Of a stretch of 56,162 nt of DNA, positions 47,701 through 55,226 are shown in pieces. Numbering within the stretch: the first letter of the stretch is position 1; each line of letters starts with the position of its first letter. Below the pieces are notes generated by a model. The model searched no databases. It worked only from the letters and a program-made list of their open reading frames with translations, and had not been told where the DNA came from. The stretch is from Phoronis australis (Eukaryota; Phoronida; Phoronidae), in the NCBI GenBank assembly GCA_002633005.1, contig NMRA01000005.1, positions 713,673 through 769,834 on the forward strand. The letters run 5' to 3'. Both the position numbers and the translations under genes were made by a program.

Positions 47701-49251
47701 AAAACGCCGTCATGAATTTAAATGGCGTACTTATTTAGGTGATTTAAGTGATATAGGACCCTAGAAAAATGAACAAATTTGACCAACTTTGAACATTATA
47801 TCTCAGAGATGAGTGATAAGATTCTTATGACAGTTTGGTAAACTATGCTTTGTGTACGCTCTCCAAACATGGACTGTTATGATTTTCATGAAAAAGAAAT
47901 CAGGCAGCATGAAACGAAAACAAAATGGTAATTTAGAAAACTGTATCAGCATTTTCAAGATTTCATTTTAACATTGAATATCACAAACATTTTCAAGTCT
48001 GGTCTGCACACCACCTGTTGGCCACATCACGTGAATTAATGAAGATGAGTCTGAAAAGATTTCTGCCTCCGGCCCGGCGGACTCGAACGCAGGACCTTCT
48101 GCTATCTGTGCAGACGCTCTTAGCGTGCAGGTGGTATGCAAACCAAACTTAAAAATGTTTGTGATACGTTATATTCTTGTTTACTTTAGTTTGACTTTTA
48201 TGACTTATTACAAACATTTTTACATTTGGTCTGCACACAACCTGTTGGCCACACCATGTGGCCTGATAATGTGGCCAACAGGTGGCGTGCAGACCAGACT
48301 TAAAAATTTTTGTGACCTACATTTCCACTCTGGTTCCATAATTTAGACATTTAACATATTAAACAAAATTTGGTCATGATACTGGTACCATGGTTTTGCT
48401 ATCAATGCACCTTCCTTTTTGCTAGATTTAACTAAAAAATACACTGTCACATGACCCAATTCAGTAGTGTCAGATTGATAAAAAGTCAAACATCAAATTT
48501 TACAGGAAGGCTTTCTACTCGAGTCAAATAAAACTTTTACTGAGTTAAAGAAGCTTTGAACATAATACTCGACTATCTTCTCATTTCTAATCCTGAAAAA
48601 TGGCTCGAAAGACTCTCTCACCAACATCAATGTGTTCAGGGGTGTGTCTGTTGTTGTGAAAACTTAAATTCTGTCTTGGTGTGAAGGAAAAATTGTTTCA
48701 TGAAAAGTGAAATTTAAGATGAGAGAGACTCCAAAAACTGACTTAAGTTTGCAAAAACATGCAGACATAACAAGGGATCATCTATGCTTCGATGAGATGT
48801 CAAAAATGGACTTTGATATCATCAAACTCATAAGCATTTGTCAGTATCAAAATGGCTTATGTTGACACTTCACATGTAACAAGTAAAGTGATCCCAGCGC
48901 CACCTAGCAATGAACTTTAGTCGCCATAGTGTCACCCACCTTTAAATCCGATGTTATTTATATACCGAAGCTGATGTACTGGTTCAAGTTATCATCGCAT
49001 TTTAGTTCAAATGACACTATTCTCAGAGTTAACGTGGTGAAAATGGGGCTAAAACTGACAGGACAGTACAACTGAGATCTGCTTCAAACAGTGAACAAAC
49101 TATATGATCCCTGGAACAAATAACTTACTACTTCACTTCGGGACAAGTGAATATCATCCTCCAGGTAACACTTGATGTTACAAAAAGTGATTCTTGAAGT
49201 AAGCTTACGGGTACACTGCCTAAGAGCTTTTCTTCTCAAGTCATCCTCCAT
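26649..49251 (-). CDS. CARD - protein kinase - cysteine cluster - caspase-like peptidase fusion protein
   Basis: The sixteen coding exons in order are 49251-49129, 47069-46896, 44434-44377, 44215-44122, 43710-43577, 41324-41236, 39198-38987, 37901-37684, 35996-35884, 34099-33995, 33396-33315, 32946-32827, 32246-32117, 31932-31157, 28165-28071 and 26705-26649. Every junction is GT-AG and every phase matches; the sum is 2580 bp, giving 859 residues. Domains are a CARD (about 1-99), a linker, a kinase (about 175-440; G-loop GEGDYG, K207, HRD D302, N307, DLG D320), a Cys cluster (about 455-500) and a caspase-like C14 domain (about 508-690; SGHG H600, DCCYAA C640), then a C-terminal tail. It is probably a cytosolic sensor or effector in cell death or innate immunity that would combine recruitment, phosphorylation and proteolysis in one chain (inference). 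Exon 9 may instead be 485 bp long with an in-frame TGA at 35707-35709. RIPK2 (kinase-CARD) and caspase-9 (CARD-caspase) are partial analogues only. Confidence 0.82.
27612..27626. repeat. Solo end of the GGTCTAATC MITE family
   Basis: AGATTAGACCCTAGG matches the right terminus of the element at 21503-21855. No partner end was found nearby. Confidence 0.4.
28071..28165 (-). CDS. Fusion gene exon 15
   Basis: The acceptor is ATTGTTTTAG and the donor is GAG/GTGAGT. It goes from phase 1 to phase 0, 95 bp, and encodes VNLPESYSKSENYKLYTSWN followed by an acidic helix. There is no known domain. It joins in frame across the hAT-bearing intron. Confidence 0.7.
28868..29050. repeat. 69-bp direct repeat with foldback ends
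   Basis: The segment CAGTCTGTTCTCCACC...ATTGAATAATGTGAACTT...TTATAGT starts at 28907 and again at 28976. The sequence CAATCAGG...CAGGTGGAGAA just to the left is the inverse of TTCTCCACCTGATTG, so the whole can fold back. It is intronic. Confidence 0.75.
29242..31122 (+). mobile_element. hAT-family element, copy 1 (1881 bp), in an intron of the fusion gene
   Basis: The left end is CAGTGGCGGATCTAC and the right end is GTAGATCCGCCACTG, a perfect 15-bp inverted pair, with target duplication CGTTA at 29237-29241 and 31123-31127. Such ends are typical of hAT elements. The plus strand at about 29800-30045 reads LLNGLGILKGLSVN, a TGA, then AAKRDADIVEAYKLIDTAVD...IWVEWFQDEQ...QQSRQQKDKTNV. This resembles the segment upstream of the dimerisation region in hAT transposases of the ZMYM / 52-kDa-repressor-like group. 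The transposase is otherwise lost. Internal repeats around GGTCTCGTGACGGACCAGG lie at 30100-30370. Confidence 0.85.
31157..31932 (-). CDS. Fusion gene exon 14: caspase-like core and C-terminal region
   Basis: The acceptor is TTATGTTTTTAG and the donor is TGCT/GTAAGTGT. It goes from phase 2 to phase 1, 776 bp. It encodes RLVIFYSGHGDSKQGLFL (catalytic His) and VLVVIDCCYAAKQG (catalytic Cys, second of the pair), the p20-like core of peptidase C14. A CTSQTCHKCEED motif and a long charged tail follow. The frame also runs on past the donor to a stop within 30 bp, so an intron-retained transcript would end there. Confidence 0.92.
32117..32246 (-). CDS. Fusion gene exon 13: start of the caspase-like fold
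   Basis: The acceptor is TTTGTTGTAG and the donor is GAG/GTAATG. It goes from phase 1 to phase 2, 130 bp. It encodes NWFLLAIGGDTYQTVDPKN (first beta strand) and FYRDAERVCNIFQ (first helix), as in C14 domains. Confidence 0.9.
32827..32946 (-). CDS. Fusion gene exon 12: cysteine cluster, second half
   Basis: The acceptor is TTACTTTTCAG and the donor is ATTG/GTAAGT. It is phase 1-1, 120 bp. It carries VCPDSQCIFYCKGCL and FCPSHG, a likely zinc-binding set that completes the cysteines of exon 11. Confidence 0.85.
33315..33396 (-). CDS. Fusion gene exon 11: cysteine cluster, first half
   Basis: The acceptor is TTCTGTTTTTAG and the donor is AGGG/GTAAGG. It goes from phase 0 to phase 1, 82 bp. It encodes DLMTMNDFKLFEESCKETCI and CLMNPR. 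The ETCISC and later CxxC pairs resemble a RING-like or treble-clef zinc site. Confidence 0.83.
33995..34099 (-). CDS. Fusion gene exon 10: kinase C-lobe end
   Basis: The acceptor is GTCTGTTTGCAG and the donor is AAG/GTAATA. It is phase 0-0, 105 bp. YLDAAIGCLKPPQERKTAVD corresponds to the kinase alpha-H/alpha-I region, with the CL..P..R..A signature including the conserved Arg of subdomain XI. Confidence 0.88.
34555..34668. repeat. Foldback repeat with 26-bp arms
   Basis: The left arm CATATGTTGGTCATATCACG continues to GACCT. The reverse complement of the right arm starts CATATGTTGGTGACATCATG and also ends GACCT, so 23 of 26 positions match. It lies in an intron of the fusion gene. The left arm contains a CACGTG E-box. 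Confidence 0.75.
35512..35996 (-). CDS. Fusion gene exon 9 (short form 35884-35996; long form 35512-35996 with an in-frame TGA)
   Basis: The acceptor is TTGCTTTTTCAG. The first codons give MLRLLTLNS, which completes kinase helix F begun in exon 8. The short form ends at GACAAG/GTATCT and the long form at TTTAAG/GTGACA; both leave phase 0 and join exon 10 in frame. The long form is open for 161 codons except for one TGA at 35707-35709. The part after the TGA looks coding (ELSPPSTPSPGGDEVYFIVS, PQYQRMAMSLHLRYEHF). The TGA could be a mutation, a sequencing error, or be spliced out. Confidence 0.7.
37099..37165. repeat. Short AT-rich tandem repeat
   Basis: ATATAATGAAATGA-type units of about 16 bp are repeated three to four times, intronic. 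Confidence 0.75.
37684..37901 (-). CDS. Fusion gene exon 8: kinase catalytic loop to helix F
   Basis: The acceptor is TTATTTTTAG and the donor is CTTA/GTAGGT. It goes from phase 2 to phase 1, 218 bp. QIVHRDIAPRNILLD holds the catalytic Asp and Asn; RLGDLGW is the DFG-equivalent; YSDPEAL is the APE region; RHDVYSVGL is the start of helix F. HRD-x-APRN is close to the HRDLAARN loop of tyrosine kinases. Confidence 0.93.
38393..38880. mobile_element. MITE with TCTAAAGxxCCTTTCAT ends
   Basis: The left end TTCTAAAGACCCTTTCATG pairs with the reverse complement of the right end TCTCTAAAGGGCCTTTCATA. The interior contains repeated GTTAACTGG and TTAAGCGTTCATACTG segments in both directions. It is a non-coding element of about 488 bp inside an intron. 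Confidence 0.6.
38987..39198 (-). CDS. Fusion gene exon 7: kinase N-lobe to helix E
   Basis: The acceptor is TTGTCTTCCTCAG and the donor is AA/GTGAGT. It goes from phase 0 to phase 2, 212 bp. EKESAHVKHPYILPVVAMCE is the end of helix C through strand 4; RIVSPYMVKGELERFI is strand 5 and the hinge; RITYQLCQAVCHLHNK is helix E. Confidence 0.92.
41111..41164. repeat. 27-bp direct duplication
   Basis: ATGTCCGTTGGCGAGAATCC followed by ACTAGAT occurs twice in a row with one mismatch. It is intronic. Confidence 0.9.
41236..41324 (-). CDS. Fusion gene exon 6: kinase strand 3 with ATP-binding lysine
   Basis: The acceptor is TTAATAATGCAG and the donor is ATG/GTAAGA. It goes from phase 1 to phase 0, 89 bp. 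REKFRQLEVVVKTEWND carries the VAIK-equivalent VVVK (Lys 207). Confidence 0.85.
42240..42525 (-). mobile_element. Penelope-like element relic (GIY-YIG domain)
   Basis: On the minus strand a frame reads KSNVVYKVECDNCKEFCFGL, then RCLCDRLNEHHTSDKSNVYR and onward, the GIY-YIG layout of Penelope-like endonucleases (VVYKV / xxGL / R...EH). The frame stays open to a stop near 42240. It lies in the intron between fusion-gene exons 5 and 6, in the sense orientation. Confidence 0.72.
43087..43180. repeat. Dispersed repeat shared with 47204-47295 (inverted)
   Basis: GATATTGGCTACAGGGGTCA and onward, including CAACTTGTTGTTGGGCTATA and GGGAGCAACGGGAAAACCCC, is the reverse complement of 47204-47295 with few differences. 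It is a fragment of the element ending in CATGACGGCGTTTTCCCG. Confidence 0.8.
43577..43710 (-). CDS. Fusion gene exon 5: kinase glycine-rich loop
   Basis: The acceptor is TATTTTCACAG and the donor is AAAAG/GTTTGT. It goes from phase 2 to phase 1, 134 bp. TTVVGEGDYGKVLK is a textbook GxGxxG nucleotide-binding loop. It is preceded by GEKWQAFYLLDKATFDRDI. Confidence 0.9.
44122..44215 (-). CDS. Fusion gene exon 4: linker
   Basis: The acceptor is CCATTTTGTAG and the donor is AATCAG/GTAATG. It goes from phase 1 to phase 2, 94 bp, exactly the length class needed to join exons 3 and 5. It encodes a Ser/Pro-rich linker (SRPPTSPTNDISKIS). There is no domain. Only one frame is open. Confidence 0.72.
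44377..44434 (-). CDS. Fusion gene exon 3: basic linker
   Basis: The acceptor is CTTTGTTGCAG and the donor is GAAG/GTAAAA. It goes from phase 0 to phase 1, 58 bp. It encodes GHGSNTKSRKPKQVVRVTE, a basic linker after the CARD that could act as a nuclear localisation or binding patch. Confidence 0.65.
44810..46320 (+). mobile_element. LINE (L1/Tx1-like) fragment with 14-bp target duplication
   Basis: The element body is 44824-46306, flanked by AATTTAGTCCATCG at 44810-44823 and 46307-46320. It encodes decayed reverse-transcriptase thumb (SRRILTVLGKIPVVKTLLL, LPNPSIDMTQELERVF), the C-terminal region and zinc knuckle (SDLCSFCGEHSETFILPFWE), broken by several frameshifts and stops. It is antisense to the fusion gene in intron 2, longer than the sister copy at 18448-19317 and close to it in sequence. 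Confidence 0.9.
46896..47069 (-). CDS. Fusion gene exon 2: second half of the CARD
   Basis: The acceptor is TTTTAAATAACAG and the donor is AAG/GTAACT. It is phase 0-0, 174 bp. TRAMENLLSANFSMRIRYWP and EFLKLLRKADYRDEAELLE follow the CARD helix 4-6 pattern (LL...F..FL..L......A.LLE). Confidence 0.82.
47204..47714. mobile_element. Element with 18-bp inverted ends CATGACGGCGTTTTCCCG, in intron 1
   Basis: Both ends carry CATGACGGCGTTTTCCCG in inverted orientation, enclosing 511 bp. On the minus strand it holds an 85-codon open frame (GTG start at 47690) with several cysteines (VEGCDGG, FVNCQAQSFVCYDN) and no family that I know. The left 90 bp recur at 43087-43180. No target duplication is apparent. 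Confidence 0.6.
47979..48166 (-). mobile_element. Foldback element with tRNA-like (SINE) core
   Basis: The arms 47979-48018 and 48128-48166 are inverted copies (34 of 39 positions). Between them, on the minus strand, AGAGCGTCTGC...AGAAGGTCCTGC and GTTCGAGTCC resemble the tRNA part of SINEs; GTTCGAGTCC is a near-perfect RNA polymerase III B box, while the A box is weak. Confidence 0.6.
48211..48315. repeat. Foldback repeat, arms related to 47979-48166
   Basis: GGTCTGCACACAACCTGTTG followed by GCCACA is inverted as TGTGGCCAACAGGTGGCGTG followed by CAGACC around a short centre. The arms match those of the neighbouring tRNA-cored element, so this may be a version without the core. Confidence 0.8.
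49129..49251 (-). CDS. Fusion gene exon 1: start codon and first half of the CARD
   Basis: ATG at 49251. MEDDLRRKALRQCTRKL is helix 1 and YLEDDIHLSRSEV is helices 2-3 of a CARD. The donor is GTA/GTAAGT, an exact consensus in phase 0, joining LSRSEV to EQLECA of exon 2, the usual CARD helix 3 to 4 transition. An AG just upstream (TTCTTTCAG) suggests an untranslated first exon further 5'. GTAAGC at 49206 is an alternative but less likely donor. Confidence 0.75.
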
Positions 49252-50220
49252 GAACCCTCTGAAAGAATACCACCAAATGAATAATTTTTATACATCTCTC
49301 TAGAGAACACCAAGTTAAGTATGTAATGACTCTTTTCAAATCGTGGACACTTCGATCTTGGAACTACTCTTGATTGTAGATAAGATCAGTTCGCAAATTT
49401 AGATGTTTTTACTTTTATAATTGGAAAAAACAGGTGCAATTTCAAAAGATGTTTACAGCGATATGGCTTTGGTTGTTTATAGCCACGGTGATGCATTATT
49501 TGCAGAAAACCTTCCAGCGTACATGACTTACAAGGATGTGTCACCACTTATCAAGGATGTAGACAACCTTGGTACACACGTATCTTAGATAAAAATTTCA
49601 AAAAAAAATTTAAAGTTCATATACAATACCAGACATATGATCACAACTTATTGCCACACAATCAAGGAGTAAAATTAAGGAATAATTTGCCAAACTACTC
49701 AAGGCAAATTTGTGGATTGAAGCAGACAGTGCTACCATTGCTACTTAGCAGTAGAGAAGGTGGCCATCCCATAGGGCCTTCATACGACGGAAGCATTTTG
49801 GCAAATTATGCCTCACACTAAGTAAAACATCAAAGTCAAGTAGCTATGAAAATGGAGGGACATCTTAAAAGGCCGTCAATGTCTTTAATTCCTTCCAACT
49901 TGAAGGAATACTCCCATGATCAAACATTTTTCAAGCAGTCCTTCATTCAGTTGTCCAAACTGGCACCTGGCTATTTTTATACTGTTCGCGCTCACTCTCT
50001 AGGATTGAAAGAGGTCTCTCAATTTAGTTCACAAAGATTTGCAAAATAATATAATGGCCATGAAACTGGCAGAATACCTCCATAAACAGGAAAATACATC
50101 TTTATTCAATTTTATGACCTTTACTCAGTTCTATACTCATGTATTATTAAAGTTCGTCATTTTTTAAACAAGAGCAACACAGCCCATTGAAATTACCCAT
50201 GACTGCACTACAAACGTTGT
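49252..50220. other. Upstream region of the fusion gene
   Basis: It should hold the promoter and any untranslated exon of the minus-strand fusion gene. I see no clear TATA box or other defined control site. The open frame at 49846-50049 has no recognisable domain. Confidence 0.4.
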
Positions 50221-51760
50221 GCTTCTAGGGGTGTTTATCTGCATCATAGAAAATGGTCATTAGATGGCACAGAATACACTGATGAACTCATCCAAAAATG
50301 GAAAGGAGTCATCGTCTCTCAAAACTATCTGAAGTTACATAAAAAAAATAAAATTGCCACTAGTGAGCACAGCAGCTGTAGTTGGATTGGTCTGAAACTC
50401 ACTGTCATTTGTTGCCATATCCATAGGAACACACCTGCGAAATTTCTGAAAGATCTTGCAAAGGGTAAAGGAGATACAGGCCTGGACACAAAAAATTTAA
50501 AATTACCACTAAGGGATGCCACAGTAATGAACACATCTGAAAATCAAAGTTAGCCTCCGTCTTCTCATCAGGATCACATCTCCAAATTTTATGATTCTTC
50601 AAGCGGTTTGGTGGATGGAGAGGGTGATGTCAAAAATGTACTCAAAATTTTTTTAAAGGGCCACCGAGTGGCGCAGAATACGTCAAATCCACACGCAAAT
50701 GAGAAACGGTCTTCTTCTTATAAATATAAACCTAGTTGTAAAAGTTCATGATAATAGAAACGGCCACTATACATCGAATCTTTCTGAAAATGGGAATCTT
50801 TCGGCCCTCATGGAAATCTACTTATTAAATTTCATTAAAATCTGCTGAGTTTCAGAGATACAGAGGACAACAAAAAAAAATGCCACTAGGGGGCACAGCA
50901 GCAGTGCGATCCATCCAAATGTCGTCATTGTCCGTTTTCAACTTCATACAAATACACTTGCCAAATTTAAAAATGATTCTGCGGAGGATTTCGGAGATAC
51001 AGCAATAAGCACAAAAACGCCACTTGGAGGCACCACAGTAGTCCAAAAATCGTCACCAGCTGTCCTTTTCACAGTAGAAACATAAACACAAATTTTCAAA
51101 GTCATCCTTACAGTGGTTTGGTTGATAGAGAGGCCACTAGATGGTGCAAAATATATGTTGAATGCATCTGAAAATAGGAACATGTCATTGTTTCTTTATA
51201 GAAAGCTATTCACCACATGTCAGAAAAATCCGTCACGGATTTTCAGAGAAACCGAGGAAAACGGAAAAAAATGAAATTGCCACTGGGGGGCACTGAGTTC
51301 TTCGGATCTGTCCGAAAGTCGTCGTCATCTGTTATAAACTTCATATACATATACCTGCTAAATTTAATAAAGATCTGGCAGCGGGTTTAGGAGATACAGT
51401 CATCGGCACAAAAAATACAGAACTGTCACAAGCAGGCACCACAGAAGTAGAATTCCTCAGAAAATCATTGTCAGCCACCATCTTCACAGTAGGAACATAA
51501 TTATATGCCAATTTTCACAATCATCCTTAGAGTGGTTTGGTAGACAGAGGGGCGGACGCCAAAAACACACTCCAAAACAATAAAAAATGGCTAATAGGTG
51601 GCACAAAATACCTTGCGTCCATCTTAAAACAAGAGGGTAGCATCATCTCGGAAATAGATGCATATTTGCGAAGTTGAGGACATTTGATGATACAGAAGTA
51701 AATGTAGAAAAACTAAAATTGCCACTAGGGGGCAAACCAGTAATCGGATCTATCCAAAAA
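50221..51760. repeat. Degenerate tandem array with repeated CTCF-like motifs
   Basis: Diverged units recur, built from two blocks: GCCACTAGGGGGCACAGCAG-like (50356, 50882, 51279, 51721) and GGCCACTAGATGGTGCAAAA-like (50260, 50660, 51133, 51590). They are followed by AAATTT...GATCTG...GGAGATACAG...GCACAAAAA strings. Spacing is irregular, a few hundred bases per full unit. It is non-coding. Confidence 0.65.
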
Positions 51761-52838
51761 TTCGCTCATCGATGCTGTCCCATCCGTGAAAGGAACACAT
51801 GCGCAAAATTTCATGAACATACATCAAAGGGTTTTGGAGATAGAGCAGCAGACACAGGATGCCGGAAGGACGGGAATGACAGTGTAACACGTGCACATAT
51901 AAATATGTGGGCACATAAAAAGGTTTGGGCTCCGTTTCATGAAAGTTTAAGTCCCCAGAGTTTGATTGTTGTCATGACATCAACAACATTGTTTAACAAA
52001 CGCAATGTGTCTTTCCAGACTTATATCAAGGAGTGCAGTACGATAGGAGTGTTCACTGGTGAGTTCGCTGTAATCGCTACTACTAGTGCCACCAAGTAGC
52101 AAATAAGTAATGGTCAAGTACAAACCGTGGGAACAGTGGGGAAGGGTGCCTTTTACAGCACAATTAATTGCATAAATTGATCACGAAAACACCAGAACTG
52201 TCATTTTTACGTTTCCTAAGGATCCTGAAAGGCAAGGACTATTTGTTATTCAATATGATAAATTGTCCTTCATTTTGTGTCAAAATGTCAACATCGATAT
52301 CACTCGAACAATCGCAGGGATAATTTTAGAAATAATTACCCATGGCCATTGGCCTTGATGACTGGTGACAGCCACAGTCACAGAGCCTAAATCCATGTAT
52401 GAGTCAAGTTAGAGAATCTGCGGGTCTCGGTGAAAAAAATTGACATAATTTTAATGTGCCAGGTAACGGCCCAAGTTAAGCAACACCAGTACATCAATGA
52501 AAACTTCTATTCGCCAATGGCTGGGGATGCGGGACGCGGCCTTAAAAATTATCCCCGGATCAACTCTTGTAATGAAAAGTTTGAAAATACCCAGGATGGT
52601 ACTGACATAACCACATGGCCAGTGGTCATTACAAGAAGTCCTTGGGGACAGGCACAAAACCAGGCCAAATCTCATCTCCACCTCAACACATGTTGCCAAT
52701 GGTCAGAGTGATCTAGCGACCAAAATTTATGATCGGAGGGACTCAACACCCAAGTGGCACACCTCTTGGTTTTCACCAGTTTTGCAGTCTTAGCACGTAC
52801 CCTCTGGGGGATCAACACCCACTTGCCGCACATCTGTT
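51761..52838. other. Region between the array and hAT copy 2, no gene recognised
   Basis: The segment at 52019-52070 (TATATCAAGGAGTGCAGTAC...ATAGGAGTGTTCACT) is related to the interior of the foldback element at 55605-56098. The frames at 52430-52711 have no known domain. The last 100 bp belong to the minisatellite that hAT copy 2 interrupts. Confidence 0.45.
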
Positions 52839-55226
52839 CAGTGGCGGATCTACGTTTTCAGCAAGGGGGGGTTTAGGATTCCCGCCAGGGTCGAATCCTA
52901 GGCGCGTAGCGCAAAGCGGGGGAGGTTCGGAGGGGGGTTTCCCCTCCCGTGTAAGATATTTTTTTGTTTTTGTAGCCAAATGGTGAAATTTCCATGCATC
53001 CTAGTAAGTTTCTGTCACTTAACATGTCTCTGGAGTTTTTCTTAAGATAATTAAAAACCGTTCTCGATTTCGTCATATGAACTTGGCACATAAGTTTCGT
53101 GAAACCATATTGGGCACATCTGGGTATGAGTCACGCCACCAGCAAAAATTTTTGTTGGAACATCTGCTTGCACACACTTTTTTTGGCATACGAAAAGTCG
53201 TATACGAAAAAGTGTGGTGTGTATACAGGGGTTTAGGCAATTTCCAAATATTCAAGAGCATAATTAAGGAGCACCGAGGTGGCGTAAAAACTTGAATATC
53301 AGATGATCGCGTAACAGCAGCCTCAAGTTGTTTAAGAACGAAGACCTGTACTGTCCGGAAATAAACATGTGTTCTGTCTCGTTACGAGAAAAACTGGCGA
53401 ACGATGGTGCTCTCAACTCATAGTCTATTATTAAAAGCGACAATAAATAATTAGGTATCACTTTATTAAGCTGAATCACGTTGACAACACTTGAAAAACG
53501 TCAAATCTATCAGGAAACAAATCATCTGAAAACAGTTTCACGAAACCAAAACATCCTGTGCACAGTGGTGAAAAGATACACTGGACTAGTTTGCAGAGGG
53601 ACCAGATGTACACTGAGAGTACACAAAAAGCTGACCTGGTCCATCACGAGACCAAGAGTACACTGACCTGTGCTTATTATCCGTTCAAAAATAGTCGATC
53701 TGTCGCGGGACCAAACAGTACTGGCTGAGATAAATAGTTCTACAAAGCACACTTTGGTAAAAAAATCACAAGACTAGTTCGCCGAGGGACCAGAAGTACA
53801 GTGAAACTCAACATCTTCACAAATCAAGCAGGCCTGGTCCGACGCGAGACCTAAAGTGTACTATGCAAAAAATTTTGAATTGAAAACTTCTCTCTAAAAT
53901 TTTAATCCCCAGTGGTTACTCATACGTTAGTCCTATCCTTCTGTTGTCTGGACTGCCAAGGAATGTGTATATCGGATCCAATGATTTGCTCGTCTTGGAA
54001 CCATTCTACCCAGATATCTTCGATGTTTGTTCCCAAAGCTTGCACTTCGTCAACTGCTGTGTCAATGAGCTTGTAAGCCTCTACAATGTCAGCATCTCGT
54101 TTCGCAGCTCAGTTGACACTAAGACCCTTGAGGTTGCCAAGTCCATTCAAAAGACTTACATGTGCAACTAAATTTGATCCGTTCATCATGGACTACTTCA
54201 AACCTTGACAAAGAATCCCAGGACCTATTTGCATCTCTTGCAATTTTCGAAATAGACGTCCCAATGTCTGAACGCTTGAAACCCGAAATACTAATATCAA
54301 ATAAATGCCCATGGGCATGAGCGTTTCATCGGGTGAGCCTTTCTGCGGAAATTCCCAGTATGGAAGACGGCAGTGTGCTTATTGCAGGTAGACAGACAGT
54401 AGGTGTTGAGGTTGGAACTAGGGCTCCTTAGGAGGCCTATTGAACATCGCACGAGTCTCGCAAGACTTTGTTGTGAAAGAACAGCCTCCCCGCAATTTGT
54501 GGTACTGTACACTTTTCGCGAATGCGGTCACTTTCTCAATGTGAGTGGCTCCTTGGTCATTCCTAGAATGTGTCTTCAAACGGAATTGCGACCAGACCAC
54601 GGTGCCCGCCACAATAGCAATTCTTCGGAAAAAGAATTTTTTGCAAAAATATTACATGTACATGTACATGTACACAATATTACATGTACATGTACACTGT
54701 ATGATATTGCGCAAGACAACTTTACTATACACCAGCAGTTACAAACGTGTTGAGTGTAATAGAATGACACGGCATGACAGATGAGGTAAAAACGATGCAC
54801 GTCAATTCGCCTGAATATCAGGGTTGCGGCACCGCAGTATTTCCCCTAATCAAATCAAAATATATCTTAGAGTAAAGAAGCTAGTTACATAAAGAAATCA
54901 GCTATAGAACTGCTCTTTCAGCGGTGAGTCCATCTAAAATGCTTGGCTACTTCAGAAGTGTCGACGGAAGCGCGCGCACACAATAAATCCCCGCGCGTTT
55001 TTGCTGATGAGCCACAAAGACTCAGCAATTCACAATGCAAAAAACTATATTTTCAGAGTGAACCCCCCCCCTTCAATTTTTTTAAGTTGGTTTACTTGGG
55101 GTTTACACACGCTGGCGGTGCCGTTTTTGTTTTACTGGAGACGCTTTTGTTTTTTTTTTAATTTTTGGGTCCTGGCCCAAGGGGGGGTTTAAACCCCCTG
55201 AACCCCCCCCCGTAGATCCGCCTCTG
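52839..55226 (-). mobile_element. hAT-family element, copy 2 (about 2.4 kb), inverted relative to copy 1
   Basis: It starts CAGTGGCGGATCTACG and ends TAGATCCGCCTCTG. It is homologous along its length to the reverse complement of 29242-31122, including the transposase-derived segment (minus strand, about 54171-53940) and the internal GGTCTCGTGATGGACCAGG repeats. It has about 520 bp (54236-54752) that copy 1 lacks, including a CATGTA microsatellite at 54654-54698. The target duplication is not clear (CTGTT left, GTTTT right). Confidence 0.85.
54654..54698. repeat. CATGTA microsatellite in hAT copy 2
   Basis: ACATGTACATGTACATGTAC occurs twice with a short AATATT spacer. It lies in the part of the element absent from copy 1. 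Confidence 0.9.
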
